A DNA stretch of 64,000 nucleotides from Euglena gracilis (taxonomy: Eukaryota > Euglenida > Euglenophyceae > Euglenales). Below are positions 22,257 through 35,191 of this stretch, piece after piece (the first letter of the stretch is position 1; the number at the start of each line of letters is the position of its first letter). The position numbers and the translations under genes are program-made. The stretch covers positions 41,936,437-42,000,436 of the forward strand of contig CP154956.1 of NCBI GenBank assembly GCA_039621445.1, given 5' to 3'. The notes under the pieces were generated by a model. That model was given only the letters and a program-made list of their open reading frames with translations, did not search any database and was not told the DNA's origin.

Positions 22257-22449
22257 AAAGCAGGTGGATGCTGCCAATCATCCCGCCGACAACATGGATG
22301 GCCTGTACAAACAGCTTGATACAAAGAACACACAGATCGAAGCTTTGATGACTCAAATCAACAACCTTCACACCGAAATAAGTGCAAGGGTCGTTGCCGG
22401 CTTGTGTCAACTGTGCAGTGTTGAATTTGATGGCAATACTGATTCGTAA
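22257..22449 (+). CDS. Possible terminal exon with a coiled-coil segment
   Basis: After a plausible acceptor (ttggattcag) the frame reads about 63 codons to a TAA. It includes MDGLYKQLDTKNTQIEALM and TQINNLHTEISARVV, whose heptad-like spacing of hydrophobics suggests a short coiled coil. The GC content is lower than in the convincing exons elsewhere. No upstream exon was found, so this may be chance or a remnant. Confidence 0.25.
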
Positions 22450-23112
22450 TCATTGGGGGACACCAGGAAGGCTTTTCTAATGCCTCTCTGCAAGAAGTAC
22501 CTCTGCTTGGGTGTAATTTTCAGTTGAATCGGGGGCCTTACTGTGGATACTTGCAACCAGCAAGGGATCAACTGGAGAACGAATATTTCTGATGTGTGTC
22601 GCCAGTTATCTTCAAATCCCATGCCTTTTGCTTTTTGGGAGGAGCCTGGTGGGGGACCTGGTGAATTACTCCCCCCGGCTTTCAGCAAAATGGGGGGGGG
22701 ACCTGCGTCCTGATGATGACAATGTGCCTGGCTGTAAGTGTGCGGTGGTGCAAACAGTTCCCGTCAAAGAACGCAAGGAAAAAACTTATCAAAATATTGC
22801 ATCCAAGTCCTTGTGGACCCTCTATACAGTGGAAAGTTCTGTTGGAAGGAAACCTAAAACTGTTTCACATCCATTGGGACCTTTTTTTTTCTTCATGCAG
22901 ATGATTCCGTGGCTAACGCTGCTTCCCAACTTGATGGACCCCCCCCCCCCCGGGGTTGGGAGGGGTTGGGTGGGGGGGGGGGTCTGGAGGTTGGACCTGG
23001 GGGCAGGGGAGGCCCCACGCCGGACGTCTGAGTATACAAAATTTTGAAAATGCCTTCAAACAACTATCCCCCCTCCCCCCGAGGGGGTCCTGCGCCAGGC
23101 TGGGTGTTGGAC
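22450..23112. other. Non-genic stretch
   Basis: No gene is recognised. Open frames on both strands lack domain content. C and G tracts lie at about 22938-22985. Confidence 0.45.
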
Positions 23113-24171
23113 CCTTACACCTAACGCCCGATTCTTTTGCATTTCACACCGTATTTATTTGCACTTTTGGTCAATATTTTTGCATTTTATCTCAAAAATG
23201 TTTGCACGTGTTAAAAATTTGTTCGCACGTTATCTCAAAAATGTTTGGCACTTTATCTCAAAAAATTTTGCCTACGTTCCGAAAATTTTTGCACACGGAT
23301 CGGTTGTTTTGCACAGTTGCCCTTAAGTCCGCGTCTTTGGTGCAGGGACTCAGGACAGGGTTTGCGTTTACGACGCCAGACTTCAGGCATGAGGTCTGTG
23401 TCTTAAAACGCAGTCTCCGTCCAAAATGCTGCGTCTTGAATAATGATTTTGTTCGGAAATGAATGGTTTGAAATGGAAATCATTGCTGCAAAAGCCGATT
23501 GACCTCAGAATTTGTCCCACTTTATTCCAACCTTTGACAAATGGTTCGTTTCAAGCCATTTTGAGCCGTTTTTCAAATACAATTCGTTGTAAATGGACAA
23601 TAAAACTCCAACGCCAACATGTGGTATTGAAAAAATCAAAGACAGGAGTTCTTGGACATTTCCAAATACCAATGTCTGGTTTTGGATTTTGCGCATGCAT
23701 TCATGGTTGGGAAAAATCTTGACCATCACAAATCAAAGAAGCGCATTGAGTGTTTGTCACGCTCAATGTTAGTAGACAAATAGGGTGTTCACCGACTCTA
23801 CGTGCGCAACATGGTGATTGAACACGACAAACATTTGTGTTTTTCATCGGCTGCCAAAGATGCAGACTCCGTCCCGAGCCCCCGCGCCTCAACTACTCAG
23901 ATTTTATTTTTAAAAAATGCGCTGTAAGACTTTCAATCGGCGTGGATCTTTTTCCATTGTCTAGTGTAAGGCTTTTTTTCATTGTGCAAAAATTAAATGA
24001 CGGAGGGCAAATAATTTTTGAGCAAGTGCAAATATTTTTGGCGGCACGGTGCAAAAAAAAATTGAGAGCTTTGGGCAAATTTTTTTGAGGGCGCTGGACG
24101 AAAATTTTGACTGGTTAGGGCAAATATTTTTGCCGGCTGTGGGCAAACATTTCGGACGCTAGGTGTAAAGG
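23113..24171. mobile_element. Possible terminal-inverted-repeat element of about 1.06 kb
   Basis: The left end cttacacctaacgcccga and the reverse complement of the right end, tttacacctagcgtccga, form imperfect inverted termini. Subterminal sequences on both sides are rich in tttgcac / gcaaatattttt and ctcaaaaatgtttgc words in opposite orientation. It contains an ACACAGACT-type palindrome at 23317-23433. There is no transposase and no clear target duplication. Confidence 0.5.
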
Positions 24172-25317
24172 AAGCCCGGTCAAGAGCCATTTCAATTGGC
24201 TGCTTAAACTACTGGACCCCGGTGTCTTGCAGTAGTAGGACCTTTGCAGTAAACAAGCCGGCCGGAACCAAATTTGGCCATTTCAACCATTTTTTCGGCG
24301 TTAAATCGAAGAGTGCCAAAATGGAGAGTGTCTTCTGAAACTGTCCAATGAAGTTTCAATTGCAGCCTCAACCCGCTGGGTCCTAGGGGCTATTGGTTTC
24401 ACGAGGGAGGGGGTGGGGGTTCGTCGTTTTTTTTGTGCTTTTTAATTTTTGAACATAGGATCCGTATTATGGTTATTCCCTGGGGAATTTGAGTGCTAAC
24501 GGCCATAATCCTAACTTTTATCATATTTCAAACCAAACCAAAGACAAACAACCCTTGCCCTGCCCCTATGCTAAGCCGGCTTTCCATCCATTACCCAGCA
24601 GCCACCCTCCTTCCAACATGGCACGGTTCCGCCCAAAGCAGACCCCGTGCCCTCCTCAGCTGCCGCGCATTGCAGCCCAAGGAAGCCAGGGGGCGGAGGG
24701 AAGCGTTCCTCCTCCGGCGATGTCAGCCGGGGCGAGCAGGTGATTGTGGGACAACGCCCTGGCTAAAGTTGATCCTGCGCTGGAAACCAGTGCTCGTTCT
24801 TCAGTTCTTGAGAAAACCCCAGGGCAAAAGGGTGACCCTCCAGACTCCTGTCAAGAAACAATCAGAAATTGGTGTGCATGCAAATATCATAGCGTAAGTT
24901 CTCTCTGACAATTCTCTTCCGAATGATGATGTCATATTTGCAGTCTCATTTTGCTCATTCAAAGTTCCAAAATGGGAGCAGGAATACGAAGCATTAGGCA
25001 CAGATAGCCTATAGCCGCTTTAATGCAGAAATTCTTTTAGCCTTTTTTTTTGGTGCAAGACTTTTTGGAAAACTCCATCCAAAATGCCCTTTTTTGTGTT
25101 TTTTTATGGCATATAGCGAGTCATCAGCGATGGTAAGTGAGCAATTTTCATTGACAGAGAACCAAGGAGAGGCGAACAGGTGCTGGAGGGTGCCCAGATC
25201 CGAACCCACCCGACCCATAGCCGGAACCTCACCCAGAGCTGGAAGTCCCAAAAATGGTTGGTTGATTTTCGACATCGATCTCCACCTGTGTTGCATCCGG
25301 CCGACCTTTTCCATCAG
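24172..25317. other. Upstream region of the glycosyltransferase gene
   Basis: No certain gene. A GC-richer patch at about 24618-24740 begins with an ATG (MARFRPKQ...) and ends at gcgagcag|gtgatt, so it could be a 5' exon. Its splice phase does not fit the next certain exon at 25318 and I leave it unassigned. Confidence 0.35.
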
Positions 25318-28300
25318 GGACCCCACACGCCCCTGGGCGCAACGTTCACCGCCCAGCACTGTGGCCCGTTCTCGCTGCCGGTGTACCAGCACTCCAGCAA
25401 GCGGCCGCTGCACCTCGTCTTCCTCACAAACCCGGTCCCGTTCTCCAACGGCGGCCAGATCTCGGAGACGTTGTGGGTGCGGGATGTCGTGCTGCACAAG
25501 CTGCAGCGGCCGGTGGTCATCCACTACCCCCCAGAGGACCAGAAGCACAGCCAAGGCTTGCCGAGCAAACCTTACAGGCCAATGATGTGACAATTCCTCG
25601 TGGAAGAACTCCGCACAGTCAAAGCGGAGTGCCTCTGGGAAAGGTGCACCCCCACAGAGATTTTTTTTTAATTTTTGTGACACGGGGAGGAGGGGGGTGG
25701 GTTCCTGGCCGAGCGGAGGCGGGATTTTTGTCGCAAAGCATTTTTTTAGGCTCAAAATTGATCCCCCGAAAATGGGTCCCCCCCCCAGGGTTGGGTGGGT
25801 GGGTCCGGACCCCCTGGGTCCCAAAGAAACCTTTGAACCCCCACTGTAACATCACAATGTTAACACAATATCAAATGGCGTGTATTTCACCGATGTTCCA
25901 TACAGTTCCCATCAGGGTGTATACTTTATTTGCAGTGAAATTATTCGAGGAAAATGGGGAAACAAGGCTTCCCACCGCCCTCATTTTGCTGACATTGGAC
26001 TTCCACACAAACAGGTGGGGATCTAGGATCTAGGATGGTTTTTTCCCCCGGGAGGGGTGACGAAGTTACACATCCTGCTATTGTCCCAATGAGGTTCTTT
26101 TTCAGACCGGGGGGGGGTGAACAATGAAGGTGACCTTTGCAGATTCCCCCTGAGCTCTGGGATTCCTTGTCGTGATTTCCACCTGAGCGACAGCCTTATT
26201 GTGACCCTATTCCTCAAGCGCATGCTTTGGATAGAGAGAGCCCGTGCCAAGGGGCATACCAACCTGGGCATTTACCACATGGGGGACGAGAAGTACGATC
26301 ACCCCACCGATTTTGCCCTGGCCACGTTTACGAAGAAACATTGTTTCCGCCTCCTGCTCATGTGCACCCACACCCACACCCACACCCGCACCCACATCCA
26401 AGGGCCAGCAAAAGCTGGTGACCGACATGGATAATTTTCCCATTTCCAATTTGATTTAAATGTAAACGCCCACCCCTCGTAGGGGATTTTGCTTTCATTA
26501 CACAAAGGCGAGGGAGCTTTGCCGTCCCATCATTCAGGAGGGCTTCCGGAGTTTGTAGGTGGACGGACTAGACGGGGAGGGTTTTGCTCCGACCCCCCCC
26601 CCTTTAGTTGCACTAAGGCTTCTTGTCTGTTTATGGCCGGCGCTAACTTCGCTTCTGGCCCAGTTTGCTGCGTGGTGAGTGGCCAGGGACCCCTTACACC
26701 AGTCCTCTTTGTTGCTCCCCCTGGCCGGGTGAGTAACTCTGGTGTAATTCCAGCGCTGTAGGGACATACACTCACCTTGTGTGGTTGGTGTGGTTCCCGT
26801 GGGTGGGTCTACACCCTTGCGCCCCAGTGCTGCTCTTGCCTCCTGCCCTCTTCCCACTTTTCTGTGTGGGGGATGCATGGCGCAGGCACAACGCCATGAC
26901 TTGAAAATTCCAATGTGGCCTCACGGTCCCGCGGCTTAGGTAAACCCGGGTCACCAAGTCTCGGCCGTAGGGCGGGTGGCGGGTGGGTAGTGTGCTGCTG
27001 GGTACCAGTAGTTCCTTACATACTGGTACCTGCGCTCCATGCCCTGTCCAGGGTTGGTCCGACCCCCCCCCCCTCAAAGTGCCAAGGGAGTCCAGCCCGA
27101 CCTTGGTCTGGACCACCCCACCTGGCCTGATTTGGAAGTGGAACAGAACTGCACAGTGCCAGTATTCTGCACACATTTCGCATATTTTGCGCATATTGGC
27201 AGATATTTTGTTGGTTTTCTGGAGTTCATTCTGGCATGTTTTGCCCACATATTTTTAGCCAGGTCATGTTAGTCATGTTTTCCCAAATTGGGTCATTTCG
27301 TAATTTTTGGGTATTTTTGGCCACCATTTCTTCCCAACTTTCATTGTGCCCAATGTCGGCCCCTGCATGCACATTCCTTTGGCCCAAGGACAAGTGGCGA
27401 GTCCCATTCCTCATTTCGACTACGTGATTCGCAACTATTTCAATGCAGCTCTGGAGAAGCAATTCCCGAACGTCCATTGGGTCCCGCAGGGCTCAGGCAA
27501 GCACCAACTGAGCCGCACTGCAGTCATCCATTCAGGTTGAACCATCGGCGACGACAGGTTGAGGTTGACGATGCTCATTTTTGACACATCGCAATGCCTT
27601 GGCCATTTCAAAAGTTCGATCTCTCTGTGCACCTTGAACGAAGTGAAAGTGAGTACATTTTTTTTTATTTTTCCTTCAGGGAGGCATTCTCCCATCGTAT
27701 TTCTGAAAGCCAGCCTCTTCCCCCATCGCATTTGCTTGGTTTTGTTCGATATTTAAACTTGCATCAGATAGTTACAACTGTGTCAAGTCACATTCAGAAA
27801 CGTTGGCCCTCCAGACGAAGGTTGCTGGTTGTGTCCCGCTTTCTCCTAAGTTTGGCTTTGGTAGGTTCAGCTTGCGTGATTCACACCAACTCAAAATTTA
27901 CGTTTGCTTCAACTGGTCAAAAAGACACTTGTACAGGACATTTCTGCTCAGACTCATGTCATCAGGACCAAGAAGATCCATCCATGAAAGGTTTCATATT
28001 TCCTGCTTTTTTCTCTCCCTTTACTGAAACTTAAAACATTCTCCGCCGGCAGGATACTTTCCTCTATTTAGCATACATCCACTTAGCCACTTGCTGAGGG
28101 TGGGGTTTTTGAGAGCAGGTGCTACCTGTCAGTGGGAAACTGTCTCTTGACAAGTCAGTGACTGCACTTCACTTTATGACCCCCCCCCCGGCCGGGGGGA
28201 GGGGTGTGGGCACTTTTCCCAGACCAAAACCCACCCACCCACTCTATTTTTGTTGAAAAAACACCCATCCACAACCCTCCTGAGAGTACGCCTGATGAGG

Positions 28301-31300
28301 GCGACATGAGAGGTATTAGCGGTGAAAACGTCGGCTTTTTTTTTAACCACCAGCCAAATGTGACAGGGAGACCACATTGCCAAAGTGGTTCCTAGCAATT
28401 GCGTCATTAGCGCCGCTGTTTGGTGCTTGCGGCAGAAAAGTGGGCTGGGGAACCATGCCGCATTCATCCCTGCCCTGGAAGGTGCTCGACCGCCGTGTGT
28501 GTGCCGGGGACTGGAGGGGACTGGTCCCAGGGGGGGGGGGAAATGCAACTTGCATAATTTGCATTTTTTTGCATAATCGGCTTTTCCCGAAATTTGCATT
28601 TTTTTGCATTTTTTTGCATTTTTTTGCATAAAATATTTTCCCCGGAAAAAATTTTTGTAGTTGGTTGCCATATGTTTTGAATTTTTTGCATATTTTTGCA
28701 TTTTCTACATAAAATATTTTGCCCTGGAAAAAAAATTTGTTGTTGGTTGCCATATTTATGGATTTGTTGCATTTTTTAGCATTTTTTTGCATAAAATATT
28801 TTGCCCTGGAAATTTTTTTTGATCTTAGGCAGCAAAGCTCTGTTATATTCCAGCTTTTTCTCAGGTTTTTCATGCAAGTTGCATTTTTTTGCATTTTTTT
28901 GCATTTTTTTTGCATTTTTTTGCATTTTTTTGACTTGCATAATTTGAAGGGCCCAGTTGCATTTTCCCCCCCTCCCTCTGCTTGTCCCCCCCCCCCCAGC
29001 CTGGGGCCGTGGGTCGGTGGGTTGAAGTGGAACCCGGAAGTGGGGAGTGGGTCGCCCCCCGGCGGAGTGTGACAGTGCGGCGAGAATGCATTTTTTGGGG
29101 ATTCAACAACAAAGCCAAAAGCAATCCCACAAAAAAAACTCACTTAGAAGTTAAAATCTTCAAAATACCTAAAAAGCCAATGATTTTTGAAAGATTTCAT
29201 CCAAGGGATATCGCGGAGGTCCACGCCGCACGAACCAGCGGGCAGCACCTTCGCGCTGGCTTCGCAGCGGCCGCACACGTGCAACTTTCTGGGCTCCCTG
29301 CGGTCCAACCGGGCCTCCGCCCTCAACATGCTGGAGCAGCGGGGGATCAAGTGCCTCACCAACATCAACAAGTGGGAGGGCAAGGGGGCGGCCGGCGGTT
29401 GAAACTGGTTGTTGGCAGCCCTTGGGAGGCGGCAACTTCCTGAGGGGCAAGGGGCAGGAAGGCAATAGGCAATGGTGGGCGGGGGGAGGGGCGGTGCTCA
29501 GCCACAACTTAGAGACAGTGAAACTGGGCCCCAAACACCCAAGGAGACAGCTAAACAGGACTGCACAAAGGATGCGGCCACAGCGACGCCAGAGCCTCAC
29601 TGGCTGCTCATATCCTTGCTGATTTGCATATGCCAACTGCCCGCATTGTGCGCAATGCTTCGCGTTGCATAATCAATGTTCTTATGTGGTCTAAATGTGT
29701 TTGTTTTGGTCATTTCCCACTGTCACCTCCAAGAGGTTGATCTGGGGGGGTTGGTCCAGAGTGTCAAGTGCCGGGGGCGAAGGACCCCATCCTGTACCGC
29801 TTTGTGTTGGAGAACAGCCAGTTTACCCTGTGTCCAGTGGCCTTCCTCGCCTCCAGGGCCGTTATCTTGGACTCAAAACTTGTTCGAATTTCATTTTCTA
29901 ACGCCCACTGTCAATGCTGTGAGCTCAGGGGGGAGGAAAGATTGCGAACTGCATAAATCCTGGATGATCTCGCATAATTTGCTTTTTTGGGCTAATTCAA
30001 AAAAAAAAGAAAAGCCCAGAAAAGCATTTTAGACAGCTGTTTTCTGTTTTTATAAAACAGAAAACAGCTTTTTTTATTATCATTTTTGGGCAATATTTTC
30101 CATTTTGTTTTGTGGCAATTGAAATCAATCATTTTGCAGGGGTGGAATTTTGGACCACATATTTCCACGTAATGCCGCATAATGCCGCATAATTACCGCA
30201 CAATCCCACATAATTTGGAAAAAAAATTGCAGCATAATCCCCCGCTGGTGAGCTTAATTCCTGCTAAACCCCCCCCCCCCAAATAATACCCCCCCCCGGG
30301 GTATTATTTTTTCGCCCGAAGTCCCGGCCCGAGGGGGGGGGTATTATTTGGGGGGGGGTATTATTTTTCCAAAAATTTCGAAATTTTCCGAAGTCCCGTA
30401 AAACCCAAAATAGCACCCAAAACCGCCCTTTGGGGTCATTTTTTGCACTTTCTTGTGAAATTTACCATTTTTGGAGGTCAGATGAGCCAGAAAAATCCAT
30501 TTTTTCCATAATTTGTTGTCAGAAATTGTGATTTTTACCTACATTTTCAGGTCAAAAATCCGGGCCTTCGGCCCGAAACCGGGGGGGGGGGGGTATTATT
30601 TCGGCGGCCGAAGTCGGACCCCAAGGGGGGGGGTATTATTTGGGGGGGGGGTATTATTTGGGGGGGGGGGTATTATTTGGGGGGGGGGTTTAGACTGCCA
30701 GTGAGGTTCTGGCGGCATTTTTTTTGTGTTCATCATCGAAGCCACCTACTTTGCAACAGCAACCCGAAATATATTTCCTTTCCTGTAAGCAGAGCTGGAA
30801 ACTACTTGGACGGCTCCCAACCTGATTTCCACAAAGTTTTGTGGTCTCGCTTCTGTACAGGATTTGGACGCGGGGTGTTGCTTCAGAAAATTTGACCCCA
30901 GCCAGCCAGCAGCCTTTTTCTAGCTTTGTACCCCCCGTCATGCGTTTTATTTTTCCGTCCGAATGGCGACCCGACGGTAATGGAGTTTTGGCTTGGTGAA
31001 ACAATGGACAACAATGGACAAAAATGGGCAAAAATGGATCAGAAAAGGGCTGGCCAGAGCAAATTTTGGGCAGAAAAGTTGATTTCTTTTTTTTTTTTTG
31101 CACAATTGGCAGTTTTTTTTTATAGCATTTTTGCATTTCGATTTTTTTTTTGGTGCCCGTTCGATCAGCTCGGGCCCAGTTCCAGCCTGGGGACCCTTAT
31201 GGTGGGGGGGGGGAGGGGGGTCAGTCACGCCACAGCAAATTTCCACCCTCTGAGCTGGACGGGGGTCCTCACGCAATGCCTGGTTTGGCCAAGACCACCG

Positions 31301-34300
31301 CTGCGACGGGGCCGGAGGCCGCTGCCCCCGCCCGTGGGGCAACAACCCCGAGACGATGCGGCTGTACGAGGCGTTGGAGTGCGGCTCCATCCCCCTCCTG
31401 CAGCGCTGGAAGGACCCGGAGCAGGACCCCCTGCCCCGGGGGGCCCGCGGCACTGGGTGGCGGGATGCCCAGCCATCGGGGCTCCAATTGGGAAGTACCC
31501 TGCTCTTTGGGAGGGGGGGGGCAAAGACGTTTTTATGTGTTTTCATTGGCAATTTTTCAATTACTTCTTTTTTTCAACTTAAAAGTTTCAATATCCAAAT
31601 TTCCCGCATTGTGGCACCAATTTTTCATGAGGTCAAACTTTTTGTCAAACTTTTTTTCATTTCATTCATTTTTTTTGGCCTACAAAGTGCATATTTTTAG
31701 AGTCAGCGTCTTTCACAACCCATGATGTTGCAATAATTTTCCCCGAAGGCGAAGGTTTTTAAACCTTCCCAAGTAGAAAAGTGAGCATCCTGGGTGCTTC
31801 TGAAGGAATCTGTTTACAAATAGCGTTTTCTTTGGGTTTAATTGTGTTTCCCTTGTTTTTTTTGTTGTTTTTTTTGCGTCGCATTTTTTCCAAGATCCAT
31901 GTCGTATCCCTTCCGTGTGTTCTTTGTCCTGAGCTTCCCTCCCTGTGGGCCAAGCTTTCAAGGTTCGAGTTTTCTGAATTCAAAGAGGACAGCACCAGCG
32001 AGCACTTTTTTCCCACCCTGGGGGTTTGCTAATAAAATACCCCAAAGGGTGTTTCGGCAAAGGGAAAATTTTTGAAAAATGGCCAAAATGGCACTTTTAA
32101 GAGGTTTTGGGGTTTCACCTCAACCTTTCGGCTCAAAAACAGCAACAGAGCTGGATTTGGACTTTTTTTGGATGTTTTTTTTTTGGGTCCAGCCAGGTCC
32201 AGCATTGTCTCCTTGTCTGAGGCGTGGTCGCCGTTGTCGTTGGTCCACTGGTGGGGCCCTTCCGTTGGGGCCTGAGAGGAGAGAGCCTGGGAATCACCCG
32301 AATTTCCGTTCACCTTTGTCTAGACTGGGGACCAGAAACTTCAGTTTCGAAATTGAGGAGAGCTGTCCCTCGGAACAAATGGTCAGCAGCTTTGCAAAAT
32401 CAGGTGGGCAGGCCATCGCAACCGTTGCCACACCAGCCCGGCCTGAAACGGGTCGGCTTCGGGGGAAAAAGTGACTTCTGGCATCCTTGGAGTTGCCTGC
32501 CTACTGGACCCACCTGCAGCCCTCCACTCCTCAGGGTGGGGGTCCAGCCACCCTGAGAAATCCCCTGGTTGCCCCCAAGTTGCGGTTGATGTTCCTTTCT
32601 TACCTGGTTTATAAACGCAGGTACCAATAGACCGTGGCTTCTTCGTGTGCTGGCGCAGCCTTGCGTTTGAAGGGACTTGGGTCGTTCCTGTCCCCCCCTG
32701 TCGTGGGGTTGGCGAGGCCCCGCCGGCCGCCGACTGGCCTCGGGCCGGACACCCCCATCCCCGTCTTTGACGCCTGGACGGAGCTGCCGGATTTCCTGGA
32801 GCAGCACAAGGATTCGGCCCATCGCTGCCCAGGACCCTCTGCTGCCCGACTCGCCTCGCTTGACAGCGGCCTTTGCCCTGGGGCCCAGAAGTTGCCCACC
32901 GCAAAAGGGCAATGTCACGATGCCTTTTGCTGCATGGCCTTAGTCTTAGGCAGTCTCCTTCCAGTTTTTTTTTAGAGTTTTTTTAAGCTTTGTGACCCAG
33001 GGGGGGGGGGAGGGAGGTGGGGCCACATTTGGGCGTCAATTTTGGGGTCCAAAATTTTTTTCTGGCGCTTCACGCCAAAAATTGAAGAAAACCCCGAGTG
33101 GGTGGGGTACCCGCTCGACCCGACCCCGGGGGAGGGGGGCTCAGTTGGGCCCCCCCCTCCTCCACCCCCCCCTCCCGCCCCCCCCCCCCCGGTTGGGTGT
33201 GGGTCCGGACTCCCCTCCCCCCGGGTCCTGAACAAGCCTCTGTGTCCTTCGCACTTAAGCTTTGTGGGATTTGTTTGCACAATCGTGCAAACAAATAAGA
33301 TGTGTTTTCTGCTTCAGTTCTCTTCGCAAGAAGTGAGATTCATTCCCTTTTGGCTGTGGCGTTTCAGGCTGGTATTTTAATGACCCAGGGAGATGCCCGA
33401 AGCCCCCTTTCCGTTATTTTTTCCCCCCGTGGTGGCACGTTTTCGACCATGGACAGAGACGATGTTTTGCAGCCTGAGTATCACCCAAAAAGCATATGAA
33501 AAACACGAAAAGGCCGAGGGGCGGTTCCTCGGACCAGTTACAGTTACAGTTACCAGTTTCGGACCAGTTGAACCAGTACCGGTTCCAGGGCTCACAGCTG
33601 GATAGCGAGGGAGGCTCTGGGATCCAGGGTTGAAACACATACAGAGGAACCTTTTTCAGGAGGAGGGAAGATTGTGCTTTTCTGTTTCCATGAAAATAAG
33701 GGGTGCATTGCCATTTCATGGGTTATTGAAACAGTAGAAATATTTGTGTCCAGTTTTTTTACCCCCCAAAATGTGGGCTTGAGACTGGTCCCTCATGATC
33801 TTCATGGATCTCTGTCCATCTGTCGGCAGGATCTGCTGCGGGAGATTTAAGGCGAACACGGTGAGCAATGTTTAAGAAGAAATAGGTCCCCTTGCTTGAA
33901 CTAATTCCCCTGACAGACATTTTAAATCCTGTTCCATCTTCCCTCCAGCTGTTCAACAGGAGTGATACTTCGAAGCCTCACAGCCTGACAAAACAGAGCC
34001 ATCGCAAACCCTTTCACTGGGCACCGCGTTGCGATGTTTTTCTAGCAGCGTAACAGAGGACGTATTCTGGTGTGCGAAAAAAGACCCCAACTACGTCTCT
34101 CCAATGGCTGAGTATTTAAGCCTTTTTGGGCTGGTTAAAAACACCTTTGTTCAACCCCTTTTCCAGAGTGTGTTTTGGATGTTCACCACACCCTTCATTC
34201 ACTTGTGTTTGTACCCGGTGTTCCCCAACGGAACGAAAGGCTTTTTTTTTTGGGGCGAGAACTGTTTCAAAACTCGCGAAAAAAGCCGCCCATAGCTATC

Positions 34301-35191
34301 AAATCTGAACGTACAGCCTCTCAATCTGCGGATTTTGTCTGTTTGTGGTCTTACGCATCCTGCCACCTGGGGGCGTTTTGACAAGTTCACAGCTTCGAAG
34401 GGGATCCACCCGGTGATCACTGCCGCTAGAATGGCCGCCTTTTGGAACCGAAATGATGGGTTGGGGGTGTCCAGAATTCAGTCGCCCCCAAAAAAGAATA
34501 AGTTTGGAAACGTTTTCCATTGCTTCCATTACTTCGCATTTCGATTGCGAAGTGCGAAGTAGAATTCGAAGTTGACTGCCCAAGAAAGTTCCAGGAGTCT
34601 TTATGCAACCCAAAATAAATGAATTCTATATGTCTTTTCTCTCCCTCCCCCAGTATGTCCCCAGTTCCTAGTGGGCATTCGGAACACACGCTGAACGGCA
34701 CTTGCTGGGAGGCAATCCACAGCAGTGACCGGTATTGTGCTTCTGGCATCACATAGTTTTGTGGCAATCGCAAAGGTTCAAGCTGGACTGGGTGGCCAAT
34801 CAACACACACATCACAAGTCAGCGGTTTGCATCCGGCAGAGATTCCTAAATTTGTTTGATTGCGCCGCAGGCAGGAGGGCAAAGGATGTATGAAATTAAT
34901 TTTTTCGGGTTTATGAAGGTTATTGGAACTTTGGTGTCAGAAAATTTACGGAACTGAGTGTCTGTTTGTGTCGGGGGGGGGACCCCAGCCATTCTGCTCC
35001 CCCTGGGGCCCACCTCCCCGGCCAGCGATGCCAGCGCCAAGCTGGACGAGCTGCAAGCGAAGGTGGTACGGTGGTGGGTCCGGCGCAAGGACGCCCTGAT
35101 GACGATGGCCCGCAACGTCGTCGAGGAGAGCTTCGCGAAGAAGTACGGCGACGCAGAACGCACTCCCCCGCTGCAGGCGTGCACCGGGTGA
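25318..35191 (+). CDS. Exostosin/RXYLT1-like glycosyltransferase, eight exons (5' end uncertain)
   Basis: Exons 25318-25586, 26143-26325, 27402-27535, 29206-29397, 29760-29831, 31318-31456, 32717-32890 and 35026-35191 (TGA) join in one frame, with agreeing phases at every junction, into 443 codons. The diagnostic order of motifs is LGIYHMGDE, YVIRNYF, VHWVPQG, a cysteine-containing CNFLGS block, FVLENSQFTL, NNPETMRLYEALECGSIPL, PVFDAWTELPDFL and VVRWW. In exostosin-like (GT47-type) and RXYLT1/TMEM5-like enzymes the same series binds the nucleotide sugar, with R-x-x-E-A-x-x-x-G-x-x-P near the active site. They act in the secretory pathway on glycans. No membrane anchor or start codon is visible, so a 5' exon is missing. 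Membership of the first exon (25318-25586) is inferred from frame only. Introns contain T-rich gcattttt arrays, microsatellites and a foldback element at 30265-30692. Confidence 0.75.
28550..28940. repeat. GCATTTTTT arrays inside a glycosyltransferase intron
   Basis: Runs of tttttgcatttttttgcat recur at about 28555-28640, 28685-28710, 28765-28800 and 28878-28930. A longer unit (ataaaatattttgccctgga, ttggttgccatat) repeats at about 28627-28675, 28710-28760 and 28790-28820. The first helicase intron (42430-42850) has a similar T-rich gcatttttt texture. Confidence 0.75.
30265..30692. mobile_element. TA-bounded foldback element, AAATAATAC type, in an intron
   Basis: The ends are TAAACCCCC and GGGGGTTTA. 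The words aaataatac and gtattattt, each between C or G tracts, occur at both sides, four times on the right. A unique core (about 30365-30560) is flanked by ccgaagtccc/gggccgaaac-like arms. It lies in the glycosyltransferase intron 29832-31317. A relative is at 49188-49545. Confidence 0.85.

Noticed and set aside
24618-24740. First exon of the glycosyltransferase (ATG followed by ARFRPKQ)
   Set aside because: Composition and donor are plausible, but the phase does not fit the exon at 25318 and no membrane anchor is present.
30947-31552. Minus-strand frame of 201 codons
   Set aside because: Antisense to the glycosyltransferase exon carrying RLYEALECGSIPL, which is the supported reading.
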